Source: Vibrio sp. JC009 (GTDB lineage: Bacteria > Pseudomonadota > Gammaproteobacteria > Enterobacterales > Vibrionaceae). From it: DNA of 64,000 nt. The notes below the pieces were generated by a model that ran no database searches, was not told the DNA's origin, and saw nothing but the letters and a program-made list of their open reading frames with translations. Below, one piece after another: positions 43,832-51,722 of the stretch. The stretch's first letter is position 1. Every line of letters starts with the position of its first letter. Location: assembly GCF_029016485.1 (NCBI RefSeq), contig NZ_CP092106.1, positions 2,356,001 to 2,420,000 on the forward strand. The letters run 5' to 3'. A program made the translations under genes and the position numbers.

Positions 43832-44539
43832 TTACGCTTTGCCAACTTCTAGTACTTCAGCAAGTCGAACTGGTGAATCAAAACCAGCCAGATTGAGCAG
43901 TACATTACCATCACCTTTACCAAGAAGGACGCTGTTCACATTCGCATAAGTCGAAACTTCAAACTCTGTGCTTTGTCCGTCAAGCAGGCCAGCAGCTTTT
44001 ACATTATATTTGCCAGCCGGCAATGGATTACCGTTTTCATCTTTTCCGTCCCATTCAATCCGATTATCACCGGAAGGCTTCGCACCCATATCAAGGGTCC
44101 GAACAAGCTGACCAAGCTGGTCTTCAACACGGACAAACAGGTTGTCGACATTTTGAGGAAGCTTAACCATAGCAGCCATACCTGCGTTATCGGCTTTAAT
44201 GCCTGCGGCACCAGGAACCAGCACATCACGTCCAACAAGCGAAGATGCCTGAAGAGCCTGATTTGAGGTCATCGATGAGTTAAGGCTTTCAAACTGCCCG
44301 TTCATCTTGTTGATGCCGTCAACGGTCGCAAATGAAGCCATTTGCGCAATCATCTGGTCATTACTGACCGGCTTAAAAGGGTCCTGCTGAGCAAGTTGCT
44401 TAGTGAGCAGAGATAAGAAGTCTTCTTGTTTAAGATCCTGCTTACCTGTGGTTTCACTAGGCTGGGTTTGCTCTTTTTGCAGCTCTTTAAGCTGATCAAG
44501 GTAAGATAAACCGCTCTGACCAACGTTGTTGATTGCCAT
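43832..44539 (-). CDS. flgD: FlgD, hook cap/assembly protein
   Basis: FlgD caps the growing hook and is replaced by FlgK. The 235-residue product has the export N-terminus and conserved QEDFLSLLTKQLAQQDPFKP. The C-terminal FlgD Tudor/Ig-like domains have NRIEWDGKDENGNPLPAGKY. It follows flgC by 12 bp. Confidence 0.96.
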   Translation of the reverse strand: MAINNVGQSGLSYLDQLKELQKEQTQPSETTGKQDLKQEDFLSLLTKQLAQQDPFKPVSNDQMIAQMASFATVDGINKMNGQFESLNSSMTSNQALQASSLVGRDVLVPGAAGIKADNAGMAAMVKLPQNVDNLFVRVEDQLGQLVRTLDMGAKPSGDNRIEWDGKDENGNPLPAGKYNVKAAGLLDGQSTEFEVSTYANVNSVLLGKGDGNVLLNLAGFDSPVRLAEVLEVGKA

Positions 44540-44551
44540 TACGCTATCTCC

Positions 44552-44968
44552 TTATCGACCCATCTGCAGCGTACGCAGCAGCATTTGTTTACTCGCATCC
44601 GCTACCTGAACATTCGTCTGATATGAACGGGAAGCAGAAATCATGTTAGCCATCTCTTCCATCACGTTAACGTTCGGCTTATAGATATAACCCTCTTCGT
44701 TAGCGAGTGGGTGATCCGGGTTATATTCCGCCTGCAGAGGTTTATCACTCTCGACAATCCCCATTACTTTTACCGGAATGTTATGATCCTGGTTGTACTT
44801 CGCTTTACTTAACTCGGCTCCGAATACTGCATGGCGAGCTTTGTAGGTTTCCTTAGCGGAACCACTCACACTTTCGGCATTTGCCAGGTTGCTCGAAGTG
44901 GTATTTAGACGAACAGATTCAGCACTCATCGCAGAACCAGTTACATTGAATACATTAAATAAGCTCAT
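44552..44968 (-). CDS. flgC: FlgC, proximal rod protein
   Basis: FlgC is a proximal rod subunit. The 138-residue product starts MSLFNVFNVTGSAMSAESVR and has TSSNLANAESVSGSAKETYK at the rod motif. It ends SYQTNVQVADASKQMLLRTL before the last residues. It lies 4 bp after flgB. Size and termini are typical. Confidence 0.97.
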   Translation of the reverse strand: MSLFNVFNVTGSAMSAESVRLNTTSSNLANAESVSGSAKETYKARHAVFGAELSKAKYNQDHNIPVKVMGIVESDKPLQAEYNPDHPLANEEGYIYKPNVNVMEEMANMISASRSYQTNVQVADASKQMLLRTLQMGR

Positions 44969-44972
44969 CTAA

Positions 44973-45368
44973 TTATTCCCCTTTGATTGCCTTAGTTAAG
45001 TTTTTGAATTTACTTCCTAAGAAATCCAGTGATGCCTGATGACGAATCTGGTTTTGCATAAACAGGTTACGCTCCAGATCCACATCTACCGTATTGCCAT
45101 CACCGGTATCCGGCTGAGTCGGGAGGCGGTACATACTTTCCCCGGTCACAGAAGCAGCGGCAGCAATATGCCGATCATTGGTACGACGTAGCCCAAAGTT
45201 TGCCTCCGACGTTGCCGCCTGTAGCGCTCTTTGAAAGTCCATTCCCTTCGCCTTAAACCCAGGAGTGTTCGCCTGCGCAATGTTAGTAGAGATAGTCTCT
45301 GCATTGCGCTCACGCAGTCCCACCGTGTGCTGGTGGATTCCTAAAGCATTGTTGAAAGAAATGGCCAT
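44973..45368 (-). CDS. flgB: FlgB, proximal rod protein
   Basis: FlgB is the first rod protein of the flgBCDE operon. ATG 45368 (MAISFNNALGIHQHTVGLRE) has GAGG 6 bp upstream and is preferred to a frame 4 codons longer. The 131-residue product carries STNIAQANTPGFKAKGMDF and ends HQASLDFLGSKFKNLTKAIK before the last two residues. A perfect sigma-54 promoter lies upstream. Confidence 0.96.
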   Translation of the reverse strand: MAISFNNALGIHQHTVGLRERNAETISTNIAQANTPGFKAKGMDFQRALQAATSEANFGLRRTNDRHIAAAASVTGESMYRLPTQPDTGDGNTVDVDLERNLFMQNQIRHQASLDFLGSKFKNLTKAIKGE

Positions 45369-45413
45369 ATGCTGCCTCAATTACTTCTTAAGTGACTTAC
45401 TAAGATAAACAAA

Positions 45414-45428
45414 GCAATCTGTGTGCCA
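45414..45428 (-). promoter_or_regulatory. Sigma-54 promoter of flgBCDE
   Basis: Minus strand TGGCACACAGATTGC is a perfect TGGCAC-N5-TTGC element, about 45 bp upstream of the flgB ATG. An octanucleotide tandem repeat begins 120 bp further upstream. Confidence 0.9.
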
Positions 45429-45548
45429 ACTTCTCACGAACTTCGGATTACTTTGTTGTCCTTGGTTTGTTTGCAATATCTACGCCATGAAGGAATAGGA
45501 TTTAAAGTGTCGGGTTGATCTTAGCTTAGATGGGGGGGAAATGCACGG

Positions 45549-45616
45549 TATGGGGTTATGGGGTTATGGGGTTATGGGGTTATGGGGTTATGGGGTTATG
45601 GGGTTATGGGGTTATG
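45549..45616. repeat. Octanucleotide tandem repeat (TATGGGGT)8.5
   Basis: Eight perfect, unbroken copies of TATGGGGT plus TATG lie in the 346-bp cheR-flgB gap. No gene is present in the gap. On the minus strand the tract is (ACCCCATA)n, 120-190 bp upstream of the flgB sigma-54 promoter. Such tracts can change copy number by slippage. Next to it, 45645-45714 has a TTGACA hexamer (minus strand) and small hairpins. Confidence 0.97.
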
Positions 45617-45714
45617 CAAGATTTGATTCGATTGCACATGATGTCAAGCTTTTTTAGCTTTTCCCCATAGCCTTATTTCCCTCAAGGACGAAGTCCGTCC
45701 CATAACCATATCCC

Positions 45715-46542
45715 TTATTTCAGCTTATATATAATCCCCGGATTACACCGCACCATTTCAAACTTGTCCGTCAGGCCAGTTAAAGATTCGGAAGCGCCCA
45801 GAAGCAAATATCCGCCTGGGTTCAGAGTGTTAGCGATAGAGTTCAGTACCTGAGATTTCATATCAGGTGAGAAGTAAATCAGTACGTTGCGGCAGAAAAC
45901 GATATCGAACTTACCCAGCAGAGCGTAACTTTCCATCAGGTTCTGAGGGCGGAAATTGACCAGGCGCTTAACATTGTCTTTTACCTTCATTTTGCCGTCT
46001 CCTGCATCTTCAAAGAAGATACGGCGGCGTTCAGGAGAAAGACCACGGCCAAGAGCCAGGTTGTCATAGACACCGGCACGGCACATATCAAGCATGCTGG
46101 AGGAGATATCTGTCGCGGTAATAGACACGCCAGGCAGCATGCCCGGCTTTTTAGACTGAGTTTCCAGAATGGTCATTGCCATTGAATATGGCTCCTGACC
46201 GGAGGAGCTTGCCGCTGACCAGATTTTTATCGGGCGTTTCTTTGCCGCCATTTCCGGCAATAGTTTGTCGGCAAGCACAGTGAAAGGGTAGCTATCACGA
46301 AACCACAGGGTTTCATTCGTTGTCATAGCGTCCACTGCCGCGACCCTAAGGTCACGGTTGCGTCCACTTACAACGGTTTTTAACAGATCAGAAAGTGAGG
46401 TCAGCTTATATTTGCTAACAAGCGGGCTCAGGCGACTGCGTACTAAGTACTGTTTGCTGTCTCCAAGAACAATTCCGCATTGAGACTCCAGGAAGCGACA
46501 AAACTCTCTGTATTCCTGATCATTTATTGTGATAGCTGTCAT
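45715..46542 (-). CDS. cheR: CheR, chemoreceptor methyltransferase
   Basis: CheR methylates chemoreceptor glutamates using S-adenosylmethionine. The 275-residue product has the helical N-terminal domain (LESQCGIVLGDSKQYLVRSR) and the SAM-binding domain with IWSAASSSGQEPYSMAM and FDIVFCRNVLIYF. It ends GGYLLLGASESLTGL and following. It is 15 bp after cheV, the usual Vibrio arrangement beside flgB. Confidence 0.96.
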   Translation of the reverse strand: MTAITINDQEYREFCRFLESQCGIVLGDSKQYLVRSRLSPLVSKYKLTSLSDLLKTVVSGRNRDLRVAAVDAMTTNETLWFRDSYPFTVLADKLLPEMAAKKRPIKIWSAASSSGQEPYSMAMTILETQSKKPGMLPGVSITATDISSSMLDMCRAGVYDNLALGRGLSPERRRIFFEDAGDGKMKVKDNVKRLVNFRPQNLMESYALLGKFDIVFCRNVLIYFSPDMKSQVLNSIANTLNPGGYLLLGASESLTGLTDKFEMVRCNPGIIYKLK

Positions 46543-46557
46543 TCAACTCTCTTTTTA

Positions 46558-47490
46558 TTATTTACTTACCGCAGCTTTTACAGCAGCACCCAGTTCATCC
46601 GGGTTAAACTTCGCGATAAACTCGTTAGCGCCTACCCGCTCAACCATGGCCTGGTTGAATACCCCACTCAGGGAAGTATGCAAAATAACGTGTAAATCTT
46701 TCAGATCCGGGTTACGACGGATCTCTGCAGTAAGAGTATACCCGTCCATCTCGGGCATTTCGATATCTGATATCACCAAAGAAATGTGGTCGAAGATACT
46801 TCCGTCGGCAGCCAGTTCCACCAGTTTATCGTATGCTTCCTTACCATCCTTAACTAGGATACCTTCAAATCCGATGGATTCAATAGCTCTTTGAACCTGT
46901 TTACGGGCAACGGTGGAATCATCAGCAATCAGAATAGTACGAACAATCGGCTTTTCTTTCTCTTGTTCAACGACGGCAATCTCTTCTGCGATCTCTGTGC
47001 TCATCTGCTCTTCAACTGGTGCGATCTCAGCAAGGATCTTTTCTACATCCAGAATTTCTACCAGCTCGTTATCAATATTGGTAACGGCTGTCAGGTAGTT
47101 TGCCTTACCTGTACCTTCCGGTGGCGGAAGAATAGATTCCCAGTGCATGTTCACGATTCTTTCAACCGATGTCACCAAAAAGCCCTGAACGGTACGGTTA
47201 AACTCAGAAATAACCACAAAGCAGTTTTCCGGGTTAGGCGTTGGTCTGCCACCGATAGCCAGGCTTAAATCGATAACCGAAATAGTTTGTCCGCGAATAT
47301 GCGCTACGCCAATAACCATTGGATTCAAGTTAGGCATAGAAGTTAATTGAGGACACTGAAGCACTTCTTTTACTTTAAATACGTTAATCCCATAACGCTG
47401 ACGCCCCATCAGACGAAATGTTAACAGCTCTAGTCTGTTTTGACCTACCAGTTGCGTTCGCTGGTTAACTGAATCCAGAATACCGGTCAT
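46558..47490 (-). CDS. cheV: CheV, CheW-receiver hybrid chemotaxis coupling protein
   Basis: CheV couples receptors to CheA and is itself regulated by phosphorylation. The 310-residue product has an N-terminal CheW domain (about 15-155, FRLMGRQRYGINVFKVKEVL) and a C-terminal receiver domain with ILIADDSTVARKQ and the acceptor Asp in LVISDIEMPEMDGYTL. It is divergent from flgA; the promoter must lie in the 74 bp between them. Confidence 0.96.
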   Translation of the reverse strand: MTGILDSVNQRTQLVGQNRLELLTFRLMGRQRYGINVFKVKEVLQCPQLTSMPNLNPMVIGVAHIRGQTISVIDLSLAIGGRPTPNPENCFVVISEFNRTVQGFLVTSVERIVNMHWESILPPPEGTGKANYLTAVTNIDNELVEILDVEKILAEIAPVEEQMSTEIAEEIAVVEQEKEKPIVRTILIADDSTVARKQVQRAIESIGFEGILVKDGKEAYDKLVELAADGSIFDHISLVISDIEMPEMDGYTLTAEIRRNPDLKDLHVILHTSLSGVFNQAMVERVGANEFIAKFNPDELGAAVKAAVSK

Positions 47491-47564
47491 AACTTCAACT
47501 CCATCTCAAACTTCTGTATAAAAAATGATAACCTTACTAGGCTATGTTAAAGAGGTCGCACAAA

Positions 47565-48314
47565 ATGTGCTTCATACTACAGGTTGTACCAAATATGTAT
47601 TTTAACTCTAAGTATAAAGCTTTATATAAAAAACTTGATAAATCTATCGGTTTTTTCATATTTTTGTTTTCTTTATGTTGCCATGCCGCAACACAAGAGC
47701 AGCTTGAAATTATTCAAAAAGCGGCGGAAGCTCACGTAAAAAGTATAATCGAAGTTCCGCAAGGTGGTGAACTGATTGCACATGCCGCCAATTTAGACTC
47801 ACGATTAAAAGTCACCAGCTGCCCTTCTCCTCTGCTTGCCTCTTCATCATCCAAGGGAAAACGCACCAGCAATGTTACCGTCCTTATAGAGTGTAGCGAA
47901 GATAACTGGCGAGTGTATGTTCCCGTAAGAACAACTCTTTCACTTCCTCTGGTCACTGCCCGCATTTCACTCACCAGAGGAGAAATTATTAGCAGACAGG
48001 ACCTGACTCTTTCCATGATTGAACAAAACGCGTACCGCAGAGAGGGCTTTACCCAGCCGGAACACGTTATCGGAGCAAAGCTGAAAAAGAACATTCGTGT
48101 CGGTGAAGTGCTGGAACGTAATGATGTCTGCGTCGTTTGCCGAAACGAAAAAGTTGTCATTAAAGCCGTAAAAGGAGAAATGACGATCACAACCAAAGGG
48201 ACGGCACTAACCGACGGCTCCAGAGGGGAGCAAATCAGAGTAAAAAACGACAAATCCAAGCGAATTGTTGAGGGCATTGTGACCGGCGTAGCTGAAATAA
48301 CAGTGTATTTTTAA
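47565..48314 (+). CDS. flgA: FlgA, P-ring assembly chaperone
   Basis: FlgA is a periplasmic chaperone for the FlgI P ring. ATG 47565 has AGAGG about 9 bp upstream and gives 250 residues. ATG 47595 is an alternative with a shorter N-region before the same signal peptide (SIGFFIFLFSLCCHAA). The mature part has the SAF-domain region LPLVTARISLTRGEIISRQD and the C-terminal GEQIRVKNDKSKRIVEGIV. It is divergent from cheV and upstream of flgMN. Confidence 0.92.
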   Translation: MCFILQVVPNMYFNSKYKALYKKLDKSIGFFIFLFSLCCHAATQEQLEIIQKAAEAHVKSIIEVPQGGELIAHAANLDSRLKVTSCPSPLLASSSSKGKRTSNVTVLIECSEDNWRVYVPVRTTLSLPLVTARISLTRGEIISRQDLTLSMIEQNAYRREGFTQPEHVIGAKLKKNIRVGEVLERNDVCVVCRNEKVVIKAVKGEMTITTKGTALTDGSRGEQIRVKNDKSKRIVEGIVTGVAEITVYF

Positions 48315-48373
48315 TCTTTTTTAACGCAAACTAACTGGAAGAGAAATTTTTTAGAAATTATGTGAAAAAGCTC

Positions 48374-48400
48374 TAAAGTAATGACCCCTTCAGTCGATAC
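48374..48400 (+). promoter_or_regulatory. Sigma-28 promoter of flgMN
   Basis: TAAAGTAA (48374-48381), 11 bp, GTCGATAC (48393-48400), 42 bp before the flgM ATG. Control of flgM by FliA, which FlgM inhibits, is a known feedback in Vibrio. Confidence 0.8.
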
Positions 48401-48442
48401 TTTGGGTACGAAGTTCACTTTATAAGCGAAAAGGCTTTTATT

Positions 48443-48757
48443 ATGGCAGGCATTGATAATATTCGCACTGGTCAGACTATGACAACAAGTCGCAGCCAGG
48501 CGCGTACAGAATCGAACACCAAACCTGATTCAGGCTCTGTATCCGGGTCAAAAACCAGTTCTGATTCTGTATCTTTGAGCCAGCAGGGTAAAGCTATGGG
48601 ACAACTGCAACAGACAATGGCTTCACAGCCAAGCTTTGACAGCGCTAAGGTCGCCGCTATCAAGGAAGCAATTGCAAACGGTTCATACCGTGTTGATGCC
48701 GAAAAACTGGCTGACAACATGATGAAGTTTGAAGATGAATTAGGCGGTCTGTCTTAA
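48443..48757 (+). CDS. flgM: FlgM, anti-sigma-28 factor
   Basis: FlgM binds FliA until it is exported through the completed hook. The 104-residue product has a disordered Ser/Thr-rich N-terminus (MAGIDNIRTGQTMTTSRSQA) and the sigma-binding C-terminal helices (FDSAKVAAIKEAIANGSYRV, then AEKLADNMMKFEDEL). It has its own sigma-28 promoter and precedes flgN by 18 bp. Confidence 0.95.
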   Translation: MAGIDNIRTGQTMTTSRSQARTESNTKPDSGSVSGSKTSSDSVSLSQQGKAMGQLQQTMASQPSFDSAKVAAIKEAIANGSYRVDAEKLADNMMKFEDELGGLS

Positions 48758-48775
48758 CAGACTGCAACTTGTACC

Positions 48776-49201
48776 ATGGCAAAACTTGTTGACTTACTGG
48801 AATTTCAGTTAAAAAACGCACGCTCTCTTTCCGATCTGCTGGAAAAGGAGAAAGTGGCGATTGCTAAGCGTGTATCTTCTGATATTGAAGCTTTAGCGAA
48901 AGAGAAGCTGACACTGATCACTCAGTTGCAGCAGACCGATCAGCGAATTGCGGAAAATCACGATACAAAGCTTCTTGAAGAAGATGAGCAGCTGAAAGAA
49001 ATTGTTACCCAGATACGCTCTGTGATGCACGATTGCAAACAGGCAAATGAAATTAACGGTCAGGCTCTGCAGAGAGCTCAGTTAAGCTACAACAAGCTGA
49101 ATAACCTGATGCAGCAAAGCCGTGGTAAGTTTGGCATGACATATAATGCCGGCGGTCAGACGACCTCTGTCTCAACCCTTGGTACTGACATCAAGGCATA
49201 G
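48776..49201 (+). CDS. flgN: FlgN, export chaperone for FlgK and FlgL
   Basis: FlgN binds hook-associated proteins FlgK and FlgL before export. The 141-residue product is a long coiled coil starting MAKLVDLLEFQLKNARSLSD, with LEKEKVAIAKR and many Gln/Glu residues. Conservation is low, so the position after flgM supports the call. A terminator follows at once. Confidence 0.92.
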   Translation: MAKLVDLLEFQLKNARSLSDLLEKEKVAIAKRVSSDIEALAKEKLTLITQLQQTDQRIAENHDTKLLEEDEQLKEIVTQIRSVMHDCKQANEINGQALQRAQLSYNKLNNLMQQSRGKFGMTYNAGGQTTSVSTLGTDIKA

Positions 49202-49215
49202 AAAGACAAGAATAG

Positions 49216-49243
49216 AAAAAGCGGCAATATTTGCCGCTTTTTT
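49216..49243. terminator. Bidirectional terminator between flgN and flgP
   Basis: AAAAAGCGGCAA, loop TAT, TTGCCGCTTTTTT. The A-run and T-run on either side let it serve flgN on the plus strand and flgP on the minus strand. Confidence 0.93.
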
Positions 49244-49266
49244 CGTTCTGGAGATCAGGGAGAAGT

Positions 49267-49698
49267 TTAGAACAGTGTCTGCTGCCTCTTAGAAGGCACC
49301 TGCTGAACTTCACCGTAGTTGCGTAGCCTGTCCATTTTGTTGATGTCCAGCTCCAGCTCAGTCACATAGCTGTCACCAACCGGGTAGCTGCGAACCACTT
49401 CTGCACCACGGATAACACCGTCAACGGCACCCGTTGTTGATTCAAGGCCCAGACGCTGGTCCTGAAGGTCTGCACGACCACTTACCCGCATTCCGTAGAT
49501 TTGCTCAGCCAGTTCACGGTAAGCGTCGATTTTTGACGCTCTCATGGCGCGGACACGCTTCTCTTCGTCGTTGCTGCCTTTCTGTTCGCTGATGCTTGCA
49601 TAACCAACGGCTCTTAACACGGTGTCTTCTTCAATCGTCTGAAGTGGCTGACATCCCGCGGCAATTAAAACAAATGCCAGTACTAGTAGTTTTTTCAT
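49267..49698 (-). CDS. flgP: FlgP, outer-membrane flagellar lipoprotein
   Basis: FlgP is an outer-membrane lipoprotein needed for Vibrio motility and for the H/basal disk region. ATG 49698 gives a lipoprotein signal peptide MKKLLVLAFVLIAAGC with lipobox Cys16; GGAG is 8 bp upstream. The 143-residue product has the LPP20-type domain with RAMRASKIDAYRELAEQIYG. It lies 19 bp after flgO. Confidence 0.92.
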   Translation of the reverse strand: MKKLLVLAFVLIAAGCQPLQTIEEDTVLRAVGYASISEQKGSNDEEKRVRAMRASKIDAYRELAEQIYGMRVSGRADLQDQRLGLESTTGAVDGVIRGAEVVRSYPVGDSYVTELELDINKMDRLRNYGEVQQVPSKRQQTLF

Positions 49699-49717
49699 CA
49701 CTCTCACTCCTGCGAAA

Positions 49718-50353
49718 TTACTGACGCAAAATAATGGTATTGCGGGATGTTTTGCTCGGATCAGAGCGGATAATCAGTCCATCCTGAGTTCTGATGGTAT
49801 TCATAGTATCCAGATCCAGACCAATGCGGTCAGCCGGAAGGAAACCCTGCGCCGTAGCTACTACCACGCGGCTTCTCAGGCCAACAACTCGTGCATTAAC
49901 AATAACGCCGCCTTCCTGACGCAGCATAGTGCCTGTCAGCACATACTGAATTTCCTGCTCCTGCATCAAATCGCTCCAGTCGCGACTGATAGCAAAGTCG
50001 CCCTGCTGGGTTACACGGATTGAGCCGGTGGTTTTAAAATCAACCACCTTAAATCCACGCTGCTGCAGCTGGTGAATAAAAGCTTCTGATACAGAGTTAC
50101 CCAGCCAGTTAGTCGAATCCATATGCTGTACATCGACAAACGAGGTAACAGCAATGGGTGTTCTGGCGGATACGCTGGTATTGGTGACGATAAGGTCCTC
50201 GGTCATACTTTCAATAAAGAAGTCCAGTGTATGGCGCGGATTCTCATACAGCATAAAGCGGCTTCCCTCATACGGCTCTTTACCGTTATAAATCGGGGAA
50301 TAAGCGCAGGATGCCAGAAACATCGTCATTGCAGCTATAAACCATTTTTTCAT
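49718..50353 (-). CDS. flgO: FlgO, outer-membrane flagellar lipoprotein
   Basis: FlgO is an H-ring outer-membrane protein of Vibrio flagella, usually paired with FlgP. The start at ATG 50353 (MKKWFIAAMTMFLASCAYSP, lipobox Cys16) has GGAG 8 bp upstream. A frame 38 codons longer upstream is not a plausible start. The 211-residue product has the FlgO domain (SARTPIAVTSFVDVQHM, VDFKTTGSIRVTQQGDF). It is divergent from flgT. Confidence 0.92.
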   Translation of the reverse strand: MKKWFIAAMTMFLASCAYSPIYNGKEPYEGSRFMLYENPRHTLDFFIESMTEDLIVTNTSVSARTPIAVTSFVDVQHMDSTNWLGNSVSEAFIHQLQQRGFKVVDFKTTGSIRVTQQGDFAISRDWSDLMQEQEIQYVLTGTMLRQEGGVIVNARVVGLRSRVVVATAQGFLPADRIGLDLDTMNTIRTQDGLIIRSDPSKTSRNTIILRQ

Positions 50354-50522
50354 TAGTTTGATCTCCAGATATACTTTCGGTGTTACTGCTCCATTTGGTA
50401 ATCTCTCTTTTACCGTGTTGGAACAATCTTTGCTTTTCTGTAAATGCACTAAACGGAAAAACAACACCTGAATCAGTTACCCGATATCGAAGCAAAAACT
50501 ATACCCAAATGGTAAGGCATCA

Positions 50523-51659
50523 ATGAAAAAAATGATTTTCACATTAATTCCAGCTCTGTTTTCGCTACTATTCAGTGCCTTAGCACATTCTGAATGGTAC
50601 GAAGTCACTGGCAGCACAACCTATGTTTCATCAGAAGAGACGGCAAGGGTACACGCTCTGGAAGATGCGCTATATAAGGCGATGAAGTATTCAGGTGCCG
50701 ATATTGGCACCATTAGCAATCTTAGCCCCTTTCTTAGCGTGGCCAAGTCTGAATACCAGTTCACCAACCATGAGGTCCGCTACATCCGGGTTGTAGAATC
50801 CAATGCAAGTGATGGAAAAATGACGCTCAGAGCCCAGATGGATATTTACCCGTCGGCAAGAGGTTGCCATGTGGACCAGTATAAGAAGACATTTCTGGTC
50901 GGTAATGTTGACCTTGCCTCTCCTCAGCAGGCGGTAATGGGACAGATTTACAGCATTGGCGATGACTTTAGCCATGTCGTTAACCGTCAGTTGGATCAGG
51001 AATCGGTCAGCTTTGTCTCCGTGGGTACAACCGATTACCAGATTGACAGAAATCAGCCTGCCACGCTGCAGATGATCGCTGAAGATACCAACGCCCAGTA
51101 CATCATCGGCGGCGTAATTACCGATATGACAGCAACTATAGAGCAGAAAGTTCTGGGTAAAGACTCCATCAACCGACAGTTTGCGCTGGAAATGCAGATT
51201 TATGACGGCAAGACCGGCCATGAGGTTTATAGCCGGGCCTACCGTGAAGTGGCTAACTGGCCGTTTCCGAAGACCAGTAAGGTTGATACCCGAAGCGCCC
51301 GTTTCTGGGCTTCCACATACGGTGAGATGCTGTTAAGAGTCAGCCGCAATATTATGCTGGATATGGAAACAGAGCTGTCGTGCAAAATTACGCTGCCGGA
51401 AGTGGTTGCCGTTCATGGCGATATGGTCACCATAGACCTTGGCCGTATTCATGGCGTCAAAGTCGGCGATAAGCTGCAACTCTGGCACACAGGTTCTTTT
51501 ATTGACCAGCACGGCATACCAAGGAATAAGGTTTCTCAGAGTGAAGTGACTTACACTGTGACCAGAACCTATGATCAGGAGTCAGAGCTTGTGATTGACC
51601 AGCCGCACCTTGCCAGCAGCGTACAGATTGGCGATGTGCTGCATAAAGAGATTTATTAG
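50523..51659 (+). CDS. flgT: FlgT, flagellar H-ring protein
   Basis: FlgT is required to form the Vibrio H ring and to place the T ring. The 378-residue product has a signal peptide (about 1-23, ending ALAHSE). It has an N-terminal FlgT domain (WYEVTGSTTYVSSEETARVH), a middle domain with QYIIGGVITDMTATIEQKVL, and a C-terminal barrel (VVAVHGDMVTIDLGRIHGVK). Length matches the family, and a terminator follows directly. Confidence 0.95.
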   Translation: MKKMIFTLIPALFSLLFSALAHSEWYEVTGSTTYVSSEETARVHALEDALYKAMKYSGADIGTISNLSPFLSVAKSEYQFTNHEVRYIRVVESNASDGKMTLRAQMDIYPSARGCHVDQYKKTFLVGNVDLASPQQAVMGQIYSIGDDFSHVVNRQLDQESVSFVSVGTTDYQIDRNQPATLQMIAEDTNAQYIIGGVITDMTATIEQKVLGKDSINRQFALEMQIYDGKTGHEVYSRAYREVANWPFPKTSKVDTRSARFWASTYGEMLLRVSRNIMLDMETELSCKITLPEVVAVHGDMVTIDLGRIHGVKVGDKLQLWHTGSFIDQHGIPRNKVSQSEVTYTVTRTYDQESELVIDQPHLASSVQIGDVLHKEIY

Positions 51660-51672
51660 CAGACTTAAGATC

Positions 51673-51703
51673 AAAACGGGGATGCAATTGCATCCCCGTT
51701 TTT
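51673..51703. terminator. Bidirectional terminator between flgT and the chemoreceptor gene
   Basis: AAAACGGGGATGCAATTGCATCCCCGTTTTT is a long stem flanked by A- and T-runs. It lies between the convergent ends of flgT and the methyl-accepting protein and can serve both. Confidence 0.95.
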
Positions 51704-51722
51704 CATTGAAAACAGTGAGTAA

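Noticed and set aside
45549..45616. Tandem repeat as a coding or CRISPR-like feature
   Set aside because: Uninterrupted 8-bp units without spacers and without an open frame; it is a simple microsatellite.
47732..48277. 181-codon minus-strand open frame opposite flgA
   Set aside because: flgA is clearly recognised on the plus strand; the opposite frame lacks any domain or start context.
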